Below, in pieces: positions 27,635 through 36,388 of a DNA stretch of 64,000 bases. The notes under the pieces are model-generated. The model saw only the letters and a list, made by a program, of their open reading frames with translations. It had not been told where the DNA came from and did no database searches. The first letter of the stretch is position 1. Every line of letters starts with the position of its first letter. Both the position numbers and the translations under genes were made by a program. This DNA is from Burkholderia sp. GAS332 (GTDB taxonomy: Bacteria; Pseudomonadota; Gammaproteobacteria; Burkholderiales; Burkholderiaceae): the NCBI GenBank assembly GCA_900142905.1, contig FSRV01000001.1, forward strand, positions 1,054,001 to 1,118,000, given 5' to 3'.

Positions 27635-29228
27635 TCTGATCGAGGCGCCGAACGCCAGCGCAACAGAGAACACCCGCGCAAACGCGGCGTCGGTGACGAT
27701 CGGCGGGCGCAAGCTGACGATCGAAGAGGTCGTCGCGATCGCGCAGCATCGCGCACCGGTTGCGTTGAGCGCCGATCCAGCATGGCGCGCGCGCATCCAG
27801 CGCGGCGCGGATTTTCTGCGCCGGCATCTGGCGTCGGGCGCGACCGTGTACGGCGTCAACACCGGCTATGGCGATGCGTGCGTGGTCGACGTGCCGATGG
27901 AACTCGTCGAAGCCTTGCCATTGCAACTGACGCGTTACCATGGCTGCGGAATGGGCCAGTATCTCGACGACGCACAAACGCTTGCAGTGATCGCCGCGCG
28001 CCTCAACTCGCTGGCCTACGGTTTTTCCGGCGTACGTCCTGTGTTGCTCGAACGCCTTGCCGATCTGATCAATCATCGCGTGTTGCCGCGTATTCCGTCG
28101 GAAGGCTCGGTCGGTGCAAGTGGCGATCTGACGCCGCTCTCGTATGTGGCCGCCGCGCTTGCCGGCGAGCGCGATGTGATGGTCGGCGGCGCCCTGCGCA
28201 ACGTGCGTGAGGTCTGGGCCGAACTCGGTCATGCACCCTTGACGCTCGCGCCGAAAGAAGGGCTCGCGCTGATGAACGGCACCGCCGTGATGACGGGCCT
28301 CGCCTGTCTCGCGTTCGCGCGCGCCGATCATCTGACGCGCCTCACCGCACGTCTCACGGCGCTCTCTACCGTTGCGCTCGATGGCCGCGCCGCGCATTTC
28401 GACGCAACCCTGTTCGAAGTGAAGCCGCATGCAGGCCAGGCCGAAGCCGCAGCGTGGATTCGCGAGGATTTGACCGGGCGTGACGATACGCCTGGGCATC
28501 GTCTGCAAGACCGCTATTCGATTCGCTGCGCGCCGCATGTGATCGGCGTTGCGCGCGATGCCTTGTCGTGGGTGCGCCGCGACGTCGAGAACGAACTGAA
28601 CAGCGCGAACGACAATCCGTTGATCGATCCCGACAACGAGCGCGTGCTGCACGGCGGCAACTTCTACGGCGGCCATATTGCGTTCGCGATGGACTCGCTG
28701 AAAGTCGCGGTCGCCAATCTGGCCGATCTGATGGACCGGCAGCTCGCGCTGCTGGTCGACGTGAATTTTAACAACGGCCTGCCGCGCAATCTGTCGGGCG
28801 CGGCTCCCGCGCGTGCCGCGATCAATCATGGCTTCAAGGCCGTGCAGATTTCATCGTCAGCATGGACGGCCGAGGCGTTGAAAAACACGATGCCCGCGAG
28901 CGTCTTCTCGCGTTCGACCGAAGCACACAATCAGGACAAGGTCAGCATGGGCACGATCGCCGCGCGCGACTGTTTGCGCGTGCTGGAGTTGACCGAGCAG
29001 GTCGCCGCCGCGCATACGCTGGCGACGGTGCAAGCCGCCCGTTTGCGTTTGAAGATCGACAGCGCCACGCCGGTTCCCGCGCCGCTGCAAGCCTTTATCG
29101 ACAGCGTGACGGCGCAGTCGCCGTTCGTCGACGAAGACCGCGCGCTGGAGAGCGACCTGCGCGCGCTGACCGCGCGCATCGCCGCGTGCGATTTGCTGAA
29201 CGACTATCGCGGAGGCTCGAACGCATGA
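27621..29228 (+). CDS. MIO-type aromatic amino acid ammonia lyase (HAL/PAL/TAL superfamily)
   Basis: A 535-residue enzyme. The cofactor-forming tripeptide Ala166-Ser167-Gly168 sits in EGSVGASGDLTPLSY, and the catalytic Tyr83 in GVNTGYGD. Other family signatures are NSANDNPLIDPDN and HNQDKVSMGTI. It would deaminate an aromatic amino acid to the aryl-acrylate starter, so the cluster can make its own primer. By eye the substrate-selectivity pair is Tyr106-His107 (QLTRYHGCGMG). This is unlike the His-Leu of tyrosine lyases, Phe-Leu of phenylalanine lyases or Ser-His of histidine lyases. It overlaps the previous gene by 14 nt. Confidence 0.9.
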   Translation: MAEHDLIEAPNASATENTRANAASVTIGGRKLTIEEVVAIAQHRAPVALSADPAWRARIQRGADFLRRHLASGATVYGVNTGYGDACVVDVPMELVEALPLQLTRYHGCGMGQYLDDAQTLAVIAARLNSLAYGFSGVRPVLLERLADLINHRVLPRIPSEGSVGASGDLTPLSYVAAALAGERDVMVGGALRNVREVWAELGHAPLTLAPKEGLALMNGTAVMTGLACLAFARADHLTRLTARLTALSTVALDGRAAHFDATLFEVKPHAGQAEAAAWIREDLTGRDDTPGHRLQDRYSIRCAPHVIGVARDALSWVRRDVENELNSANDNPLIDPDNERVLHGGNFYGGHIAFAMDSLKVAVANLADLMDRQLALLVDVNFNNGLPRNLSGAAPARAAINHGFKAVQISSSAWTAEALKNTMPASVFSRSTEAHNQDKVSMGTIAARDCLRVLELTEQVAAAHTLATVQAARLRLKIDSATPVPAPLQAFIDSVTAQSPFVDEDRALESDLRALTARIAACDLLNDYRGGSNA

Positions 29229-29656
29229 CCGGCTCCCCTAAAGTGCTGACCGCCAGCGCGACGGTCGAAGTGCCGTTTCACGACGTCGACGCGATGAACG
29301 TGTGCTGGCATGGCCACTATCTGAAGTACTTCGAGATTGGCCGCGCCGCGCTCTTGCGCACCTTCGATTACGACTACCGCGAGATGCAGGCCTCGGGTTA
29401 CCTGTGGCCGATCGTCGAGGCGCATCTGAAGTATGTGCGCCCGGCGACCTATGGCCAGGCGATCGAAGTACGCGCGCAACTGCTCGAACACGAGAACCGT
29501 CTGAAAATAGGCTACGAAATTGTCGATTGCGCATCCGGTACGCGGCTGACGAAGGGCTACACGATCCAGGTCGCGGTCGATGCCGCGACGCAGGAATTGC
29601 AGTTCGTGTCGCCGCCGGTCGTATTTGAAAAGCTGGAGCGCGTATGGGGACGATGA
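29225..29656 (+). CDS. 4HBT/YbgC-like acyl thioesterase (ApeK type)
   Basis: A 143-residue hotdog thioesterase. The active-site pattern VPFHDVDAMNVCWHGHYLKYFEIGR is that of the YbgC/4-hydroxybenzoyl-CoA thioesterase group. It would release or edit acyl-ACP/CoA intermediates of polyene assembly. ATGA overlap with the ammonia lyase; overlaps the LolA-like gene by 13 nt. Confidence 0.9.
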   Translation: MTGSPKVLTASATVEVPFHDVDAMNVCWHGHYLKYFEIGRAALLRTFDYDYREMQASGYLWPIVEAHLKYVRPATYGQAIEVRAQLLEHENRLKIGYEIVDCASGTRLTKGYTIQVAVDAATQELQFVSPPVVFEKLERVWGR

Positions 29657-30354
29657 ACTTGCGCGGTGTGGCGGCGGGTGGGTTGCTTGCACTAAGCACG
29701 CTGGGCGCGCCAAGCGTATTGAGCCTGTTGAGCGTATCAAGCGTGGCCGCATGGCCGACCCAGGCGTTCGCGGCAGAAGCCACGCAGTCCGCCGGCAACC
29801 CGGCTCTCGTCTCGCAGATCGCCTCGCACCTCGCCCAAGCCAAGGGTGTCCGCGCGCAATTCACGCAAACGCAAACGCTCGCCGCGATGAAGCAGCCGCT
29901 CGTCAGCACGGGCTCGTTGCTGTTCTTCCGCGATCGCGGCGTGATCTGGCAGATCGACACGCCGTACAAAGCCACTTACGTCATCACCGATGCAGGCGTC
30001 GTCCAAGTCGACGTCAACGGCCAGCGCGTGACCGCCCACAGCGCCCAGGGCACGCGCGGCGTCGCGCAGGTCTCGAAGATGATGCGTGCGATGCTCGGCG
30101 GCGATCTGTCGGCGCTGTACTCGCAATTCGACGTGCAGGCCGAAGGCAGCGCCGCACAGTGGCGCATGCAACTCACGCCGAATCAGCCGCAGATCGCGCA
30201 GTCGATCAAAGGCTTGCAGATGAATGGCGGCGATTACCTCCAAAGCTTGCGCATCACGCTCGCCAATGGTGACGTTACGAAGCTCGACTTCGCGAAGAGC
30301 GTGGCGGTGACGGAACCGACGCCCGCTGAGCGCGGTTTGCTCGGAGCGCCGTAA
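29644..30354 (+). CDS. LolA-like outer-membrane lipoprotein carrier (ApeL type)
   Basis: A 236-residue periplasmic protein with a long signal peptide ending near TQAFA|AEA (residue 44). The LolA-like fold signatures are VRAQFTQTQTLAAMKQPLVSTGSLLFFRDRGVIWQIDTPYKATYVI. In aryl polyene clusters it is thought to ferry the lipid-linked pigment across the periplasm together with the MMPL exporter next door. An alternative ATG lies three codons in (29653). Confidence 0.88.
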   Translation: MGTMNLRGVAAGGLLALSTLGAPSVLSLLSVSSVAAWPTQAFAAEATQSAGNPALVSQIASHLAQAKGVRAQFTQTQTLAAMKQPLVSTGSLLFFRDRGVIWQIDTPYKATYVITDAGVVQVDVNGQRVTAHSAQGTRGVAQVSKMMRAMLGGDLSALYSQFDVQAEGSAAQWRMQLTPNQPQIAQSIKGLQMNGGDYLQSLRITLANGDVTKLDFAKSVAVTEPTPAERGLLGAP

Positions 30355-32765
30355 TGCAGGTGCTGCGACAGCGGACCGCGAAACAGACATGGGGCGTGCG
30401 CGTCGCGTGGCTGCTGCTCGCGCTCGCCGCTGCGCTGTATTGCGGTTGGCGTTTCGCGGGTCCGTCGCCGCTGCAGACCAATCTGCTGGCATTGCTTCCC
30501 GCCACCGAAGCGGATCCGGTCGCCGAAAAGGCGGTCGATACGTTGGCGAGCGCGCTGGGTGATCGCACTGTTTTTCTGGTCACCAGCAACGATGACGCGC
30601 ACGCGAAAGCGGCAGCGAAACAACTCGGCGCCTCATTGCAGAAGAGTGGGGCGTTCGGCTCGGTGACGGCGGAATTGCCGCCGTTCGATCTGTCGCAGAT
30701 CGCGGCGTTGTACATGCCCTATCGCTTCGGTTTGCTGGCGCCAGCCGACCGTGCGGCGCTTGCGCAGAGCAGTGCTGCAAGCCCCGCGTTACGGGACGCG
30801 CTCGCGCAGCGCATCTACAGCCCGCTACGCGGCGGTCTGACTACGCCGCTCGCAGACGACCCGTTCGGCTGGCTCGAACACTGGCTCGGCGGTTTGCCGC
30901 TCGCCACGTCGAATCTCGAACTCGAAGACAACATGCTGGTGTCGCATCGGGGCGCCGCGACCAGCGTGCTGATCGTCGCCACGCTGCCGGGCTCAGCCTA
31001 CGAATCGAAGACGCAGCACGCCGTGCTCGCCGCGCTCGCACAAGGCGAAAGCGCGTTGAAGCAGACGTTGCCCGACGTGTCGGTGGCGAGGACCGGCGCG
31101 GTGTTCTACGCGGAATCGGCACGCAGCGCATCGGAACACGAGGTGCACCTGATCGGCGTCGCGTCGCTGTGCGGGATTGCGTTGCTGATGATGTGGGTGT
31201 TCCGCTCGCCACGTTTGTTGCTGCTCGGTTTTGTTTCGACGGCGCTCGGCATCGTCTGCGCGCTCGCGGTGACGATGCTGGTGTTCGGCCAATTGCATCT
31301 GTTGACGCTGGTGTTCGGCGCGAGTCTGATCGGTGAAGCGGTCGACTATTCGATTCAGTATTTCGTGGTCTATCTCGGCGCCGGGCGCGATTGGGATTCG
31401 CGTCGCGGTGCACGTGCGGTACGTCCGGCTCTGACGGTTGCGCTTGCCACCAGCCTGCTCGGTTACGCAATCCTCACGTGGGTGCCGTTCCCGGCGCTCA
31501 AACAGATTGCCTGCTTCGCGATTGCTGGCATTACGACGGCGTTTGCGTCCGTGCTGTGGTTGTTGCCCGCGCTGCTCACGCGCCCGCCGAAGCGCAGCCC
31601 ACAGCGCCTGTTCGCTGGCGCGGCGCGTGTGCTGGCGGTCTGGCATCGCACGATCGGCGGCAAGCGCGCATGGTTTGTGGCGGCGCTCCTGCTGATCGTG
31701 GCGATTCCCGGTTGGCTACGTCTGACGAGCGACGACGATATCCATCTGCTGATCCAGCGCGATCCTGCGTTGGTCGCGCAGGAAGACAAAGTGCGCGAGG
31801 CGGTCGGCGTCGATAACAGCGCGCAGTTTTTTGTCGTGCGCGGCGAGACGCCGGAAATCGTTTTGCAACGCGCCGAAGCGTTGGGCACGAAACTCGACGG
31901 GTTGAACGGCACGGCGAACCAGGTCGGCAGCTATCAGTCGGTGGTGCAATTCGTGCCGTCCGCGAAACAGCAAAACGAAGACCGGGCTTTGCTCGCGCAG
32001 CACGTATTCAACGATCCCACCGCACTGCGGGCGACGCTGCTGCAAGCGGGCTTCAAAGACGAAGTCGCCGATGCCTGGCTCGCCGCGTATGCGAAACCAC
32101 AGCCGCTGCTCACGGTCGACACGTGGCTCGCCGCGCCGTGGTCGCAGCCGTACAAACATCTGTGGCTGGGCGTTGTCGATTCGACAACCAAAGCGTATGC
32201 CGCCGTCGTGATTCCACAAGGCGTGACGCCCCAGAATGAACCTGCGCTGATCGCCACCGCAAAGGCACTGCCCGGCGTCGTATTCGTCGACAAGGCGGCG
32301 AGCGTCTCGACGCTATTCGGCGAGTATCGTGTGGATAGCGGCTGGTGGCTCGGTGGCGCGCTGGCGCTTGTGCTCGTGCTGCTGATGCTGCGCTACACCG
32401 TGCGCGGTGGCATTGCCGTGACGCTGCCGGTGCTGCTCGCGGTCGGCGTCACGCTCGCTGTGTTCGGCTACGTTCACGTGCCGCTCAATCTTTTCAACTG
32501 GCTCGCGCTGATGCTGGTGCTCGGCGTTGGCGCAAACTATGCGGTGTTTCTGCGCGAAGGCTGTTTGCGCGCGGACGCGGATCTCGGCGCGGTCTGGACC
32601 GGTGTGCTGCTGTCGTCGGCCACCACGCTGTTGTCGTTCGGCATGCTCGGCATGAGCGCGATGCCCGCGCTGAAGAGTTTCGGCGCCACGCTCGCGCTCG
32701 GCATTGCGGTATCGGTGCTGCTCGCGCCGATCGGCATGCCATCGGAATCAAGGAGGGCCGCATGA
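30354..32765 (+). CDS. MMPL/RND-family exporter (ApeM type)
   Basis: An 803-residue membrane transporter with the two-fold MMPL layout. TM1 is at about residue 14-34, a large periplasmic loop is followed by five clustered helices from about 265 to 425, and the pattern repeats from about 455 to the end. GASLIGEAVDYSIQYFVVYL and LMLVLGVGANYAVFLREG are the conserved intramembrane Asp-containing/equivalent segments; the second copy has Asn instead of Asp. It probably exports the polyene lipid. Overlaps both neighbours. Confidence 0.9.
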   Translation: MQVLRQRTAKQTWGVRVAWLLLALAAALYCGWRFAGPSPLQTNLLALLPATEADPVAEKAVDTLASALGDRTVFLVTSNDDAHAKAAAKQLGASLQKSGAFGSVTAELPPFDLSQIAALYMPYRFGLLAPADRAALAQSSAASPALRDALAQRIYSPLRGGLTTPLADDPFGWLEHWLGGLPLATSNLELEDNMLVSHRGAATSVLIVATLPGSAYESKTQHAVLAALAQGESALKQTLPDVSVARTGAVFYAESARSASEHEVHLIGVASLCGIALLMMWVFRSPRLLLLGFVSTALGIVCALAVTMLVFGQLHLLTLVFGASLIGEAVDYSIQYFVVYLGAGRDWDSRRGARAVRPALTVALATSLLGYAILTWVPFPALKQIACFAIAGITTAFASVLWLLPALLTRPPKRSPQRLFAGAARVLAVWHRTIGGKRAWFVAALLLIVAIPGWLRLTSDDDIHLLIQRDPALVAQEDKVREAVGVDNSAQFFVVRGETPEIVLQRAEALGTKLDGLNGTANQVGSYQSVVQFVPSAKQQNEDRALLAQHVFNDPTALRATLLQAGFKDEVADAWLAAYAKPQPLLTVDTWLAAPWSQPYKHLWLGVVDSTTKAYAAVVIPQGVTPQNEPALIATAKALPGVVFVDKAASVSTLFGEYRVDSGWWLGGALALVLVLLMLRYTVRGGIAVTLPVLLAVGVTLAVFGYVHVPLNLFNWLALMLVLGVGANYAVFLREGCLRADADLGAVWTGVLLSSATTLLSFGMLGMSAMPALKSFGATLALGIAVSVLLAPIGMPSESRRAA

Positions 32766-33946
32766 AGGCGCCATCAGTTTATTTGCACGCGCTCGGCATG
32801 ATCAACGCGCTCGGCGGCGACCTCGATGCAATCGTCCCGGCGCTTGCCGCCGGTCACGCACCCGGCATGGCAAACGCGCATACGGGCGTTGGCGAAGCGT
32901 TTGTCGGCAGCGTGCTCGCGCCGTTGGAGCTGGCGCCGCCGGCCGGGCTCGAGCGTTACGACTGCCGCAATAACCGCTTGCTGCTGGCCGCGCTGGCACA
33001 GATCGCGCCCGCCGTTGAAGCAGCGCGCGAACGTTACGGCGCGCATCGGATCGGCGTGGTGCTCGGCACCAGCACGTCGGGTATCGAAGCGGCTGAGGCC
33101 GCGTTCGTCTATCAGGCGCAAGCGGGCGACCTGCCCGCCAATTTCAATTACCGGCAGATGGAGATCGGCTCCGCCGCGCCATTTGCTGCCGCCGCCCTCT
33201 GTGTGCAGGGGCCGGCGTTCACGATCTCGACCGCTTGCACCTCGAGCGCGAAGGCGTTTGCGTCGGCGCGCCGGCTGTTGCAATTACGGCTGTGCGATGC
33301 GGTCGTGGTGGGTGGCGTCGATTCGCTGTGCGAGTTGACGGTGCAAGGTTTCGCCTCGCTCGAATCGACCAGTGGCGTGCGCGCCAATCCCATGAGCCGC
33401 AATCGCTGCGGGATCAACGTCGGCGAAGGCGCTGCCGTGTTCCTGATGAGCCGCGATGAAGCGGAAGTACGACTCGCGGGCATCGGCGAATCGAGCGACG
33501 CGTATCACATTTCCTCGCCCGACCCGCTAGGCGCGGGCGGCGAACTCGCGTTGCACGCGGCGCTGGCCGATGCGGGCGTCGCATCGTCGGCGATCGGCTA
33601 TGTGAACCTGCACGCCACCGCCACACGCAAGAACGACGAGATGGAAGCGAAGTTGATGGCGCGGGTGTTCCCCAACGGTGTCGCGACGAGCGGCACCAAG
33701 CCGCTGACGGGTCACCAGCTCGGCGCGGCGGGCGCGACCGAACTCGCCTTCGCATGGTTGACGCTGGCGCGCGAGAATGCGCCGCTGCCGCGCCATCTGT
33801 GGGACGGCGAAGCCGATCCCGCGCTGCCGGTGGTGGATCTGGTCGAAAGCGAACGCTTCCTGCCGCGCGGCGCGGGCTCGCAATACGTGATGAGCAATTC
33901 GTTTGCGTTCGGCGGCAGCAATGTCAGCCTGATCCTTGCACGGTGA
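32762..33946 (+). CDS. Beta-ketoacyl-ACP synthase (ApeO type)
   Basis: A 394-residue ketosynthase with a full Cys-His-His triad: Cys159 in ISTACTSSAKAF, His in YVNLHATATRKND and His in LTGHQLGAAGATE. Its N-terminal domain is shorter and more divergent than FabF, as in ApeO. I infer that it extends the polyene together with the chain-length factor encoded at 21357-22100. ATGA overlap with the exporter. Confidence 0.9.
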   Translation: MKAPSVYLHALGMINALGGDLDAIVPALAAGHAPGMANAHTGVGEAFVGSVLAPLELAPPAGLERYDCRNNRLLLAALAQIAPAVEAARERYGAHRIGVVLGTSTSGIEAAEAAFVYQAQAGDLPANFNYRQMEIGSAAPFAAAALCVQGPAFTISTACTSSAKAFASARRLLQLRLCDAVVVGGVDSLCELTVQGFASLESTSGVRANPMSRNRCGINVGEGAAVFLMSRDEAEVRLAGIGESSDAYHISSPDPLGAGGELALHAALADAGVASSAIGYVNLHATATRKNDEMEAKLMARVFPNGVATSGTKPLTGHQLGAAGATELAFAWLTLARENAPLPRHLWDGEADPALPVVDLVESERFLPRGAGSQYVMSNSFAFGGSNVSLILAR

Positions 33947-33954
33947 CGCGCACG

Positions 33955-34440
33955 ATGACCCAGACGCCCACCATCCAGGATCTCGTCCTGCAACCGATCG
34001 AAGCGATCATCCCGCATCGCGGCACCATGCTGCTGATCGATGCCGTGAACACGTTCAGCGAAGACGTGTTGAGCACGCGAGCAACCGTACGGGCCGACGC
34101 CTGGTATGCCGACGCCGACGGCGCGATGCCCGCATGGATCGGCATCGAATTGATGGCGCAGACCATCGCGGCGCACGTCGCGTTGCTCGCCATGCGCGGC
34201 GGTGGCACTGCGCGCCCTGGCGTGCTGCTTGGCTCGCGCAGCTACAAAGCGTTGCAGCCGTCGTTCGCAAGCGGCGCCCAGTTGCTGATCCAGGCAACAG
34301 AATTACTGCGCAGCGAAGCAGGCCACGGCGCCTACGAATGCACGATTTACCACGGCGGCGTGTGTTGTGCCGAGGCCGTGATCAAGGTTTTTCAACCGCC
34401 CAATTTCCAGTCATTCATCGAAGGGAGTTTCAGTTCATGA
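33955..34440 (+). CDS. 3-hydroxyacyl-ACP dehydratase-like hotdog protein (ApeP type)
   Basis: A 161-residue hotdog protein with the catalytic His in IIPHRGTMLLIDAV near residue 23 and the acidic partner region AWIGIELMAQTIAAHVALL near 63, typical of FabZ/ApeP-like dehydratases. It gives the cluster a second dehydratase beside the one fused to the ligase. ATGA overlap with the ketoreductase gene downstream. Confidence 0.88.
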   Translation: MTQTPTIQDLVLQPIEAIIPHRGTMLLIDAVNTFSEDVLSTRATVRADAWYADADGAMPAWIGIELMAQTIAAHVALLAMRGGGTARPGVLLGSRSYKALQPSFASGAQLLIQATELLRSEAGHGAYECTIYHGGVCCAEAVIKVFQPPNFQSFIEGSFSS

Positions 34441-35162
34441 GCCGGCGTGTTCTCGTTACCGGCGCAAGCCGCGGCATCGGTCGTGCGATTGCGTACAAGT
34501 TGGCCGCCGACGGCTTCGTGGTGTCCGTGCATTGCCGCACGGGCCGCACTGAAGCCGAAGCTGTCGCAACGGGCATCGCCGCGCAGGGCGGCACGGCGCG
34601 CGTGCTGCAATTCGACGTGCGTGAGCGCGCCGTGTGTCGCGAGGTGCTCGAAGCGGATGTCGCGGCGCACGGTCCGTACTACGGCATCGTGTGCAGCGCG
34701 GGCGTGACGCGCGACGCCGCGTTTCCCGCGCTCACCGAAGAAGACTGGGACATCGTGATCGAAACCGGTCTCGACTCGTTCTACAACGTCGTCCATCCGT
34801 TGACCATGCCGATGGTGCGGGCGAGGAAGGGCGGGCGCATCGTCACGATCGCGTCGGTCTCCGGCGTGATGGGCAATCGCGGCCAGGTCAACTACAGCGC
34901 GGCGAAGGCCGGCCTGATCGGCGCGTCCAAGGCGCTCGCCGTCGAACTGGCGACGCGCAACATCACCGTCAATTGCGTCGCGCCGGGCCTGATCGAAACC
35001 GGCCTGCTCGACCAGATGCCGCTCGAGCAGGCATTGAAGACGGTGCCGATGAACCGCGTCGGCCAGCCTGCCGAGGTGGCGTCCGTGGTCAGCTTCCTCA
35101 TGTCGGATGCGGCCTCGTACGTCACGCGTCAGGTGATCGGCGTCAACGGCGGGATGGTGTGA
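34437..35162 (+). CDS. 3-ketoacyl-ACP reductase, FabG-like (ApeQ type)
   Basis: A 241-residue short-chain dehydrogenase with cofactor motif TGASRGIGRAIA, NNAG-like segment CSAGVTRDAAF, and the catalytic Ser (IASVSGVMGNRGQ) and Tyr-X3-Lys (YSAAKAG). NADPH-dependent reduction of the polyene 3-keto intermediates is expected. One-base overlap with the following KS. Confidence 0.93.
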   Translation: MSRRVLVTGASRGIGRAIAYKLAADGFVVSVHCRTGRTEAEAVATGIAAQGGTARVLQFDVRERAVCREVLEADVAAHGPYYGIVCSAGVTRDAAFPALTEEDWDIVIETGLDSFYNVVHPLTMPMVRARKGGRIVTIASVSGVMGNRGQVNYSAAKAGLIGASKALAVELATRNITVNCVAPGLIETGLLDQMPLEQALKTVPMNRVGQPAEVASVVSFLMSDAASYVTRQVIGVNGGMV

Positions 35163-36388
35163 TGAAGCGCGTCGTCATTACCGGCATGGGGGGCGTCACG
35201 GCGTTTGGTGACGACTGGGACGAAATCGAAGCGCGCCTGAGGCTGGGTGTGAACGCGGTCCGGCGCATGCCCGAGTGGGATTACTTCGAGTCGCTGCATA
35301 CGCGGCTCGCGTGTCCGTTGCCGGGATTCACGGCGCCTGCGCATTATCCGCGCAAGAAAACCCGTTCGATGGGGCCGGTGTCGATGTATTCAGTGCGCGC
35401 GAGCGAACTGGCACTCGCCGACGCGGGCCTCGCCGATGACGTACTCATCAAGGACGGCCGCATGGGCGTCGCCTACGGGTCGTCGTCGGGCTCGGTGCAA
35501 CCGATTCGCGCGTTCGGCACGATGCTTGAAACCGGCTCGATGAGCGACGTCACGTCGAACAGCTACGTGCAGATGATGCCGCACACCACGGCGGTCAACG
35601 TCAGCCTGTTCTGGGATCTGAAAGGGCGCATCATCCCGACTTCGTGCGCTTGCGCGTCGGGCAGCCAGGCGATCGGCTACGCGTATGAAGCGATCCAGAC
35701 CGGCAAGCAGACGCTGATGCTGGCGGGCGGCGCGGAAGAGATGTCGGGTCCGGCAGTCGCCGTGTTCGACACGCTGTACGCGACCAGTACACGTAACGAC
35801 GAGCCGCATCTCACGCCGCGCCCGTTCGATGCCGCGCGCGACGGCCTCGTGGTCGGCGAAGGCGCGGCCACGCTGGTGCTCGAAGACTACGAACATGCGG
35901 TGGCGCGTGGGGCGCGGATTCACGCGGAGATTGTCGGCTTCGGCTGCAATTCGGACGGCGCGCATATGACCCAGCCAACCGCCGAAACCATGGCGCTTGC
36001 CATGCAGCTTGCTTTGAAAGACGCGCAACTGCCGCCCGAGGCGATCGCCTATGTGAATGCGCACGGCACCTCTACGGACCGTGGCGACATCGCCGAAAGC
36101 CATGCAACCGCGCAGACCTTCGGTGCGCGCATGCCGATCAGCTCGCTCAAGAGCTATGTCGGCCATACGCTCGGCGCGTGCGGCGCGCTCGAAGCGTGGT
36201 GGACCATCGAGATGATGAAGCGCAACTGGTATGCGCCGACCCTGAATCTGGAGAACGTCGATCCGGCCTGTGCACCGCTCGATTACATCGTCGGCACAGG
36301 TCGTGAAATCGACGCCGAACATGTGATGAGCAACAACTTTGCTTTCGGCGGGATCAATACGTCGCTGATCTTCAGGCGCGTTCGATGA
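35162..36388 (+). CDS. Beta-ketoacyl-ACP synthase (ApeR type)
   Basis: A 408-residue FabF-like ketosynthase. Cys164 (PTSCACASGSQAIG), His in YVNAHGTSTDRGD and His in VGHTLGACGALE make a complete triad. Position after the KR matches ApeR, which is proposed to start chains in the E. coli system. ATGA overlap with the third KS. Confidence 0.92.
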   Translation: MKRVVITGMGGVTAFGDDWDEIEARLRLGVNAVRRMPEWDYFESLHTRLACPLPGFTAPAHYPRKKTRSMGPVSMYSVRASELALADAGLADDVLIKDGRMGVAYGSSSGSVQPIRAFGTMLETGSMSDVTSNSYVQMMPHTTAVNVSLFWDLKGRIIPTSCACASGSQAIGYAYEAIQTGKQTLMLAGGAEEMSGPAVAVFDTLYATSTRNDEPHLTPRPFDAARDGLVVGEGAATLVLEDYEHAVARGARIHAEIVGFGCNSDGAHMTQPTAETMALAMQLALKDAQLPPEAIAYVNAHGTSTDRGDIAESHATAQTFGARMPISSLKSYVGHTLGACGALEAWWTIEMMKRNWYAPTLNLENVDPACAPLDYIVGTGREIDAEHVMSNNFAFGGINTSLIFRRVR

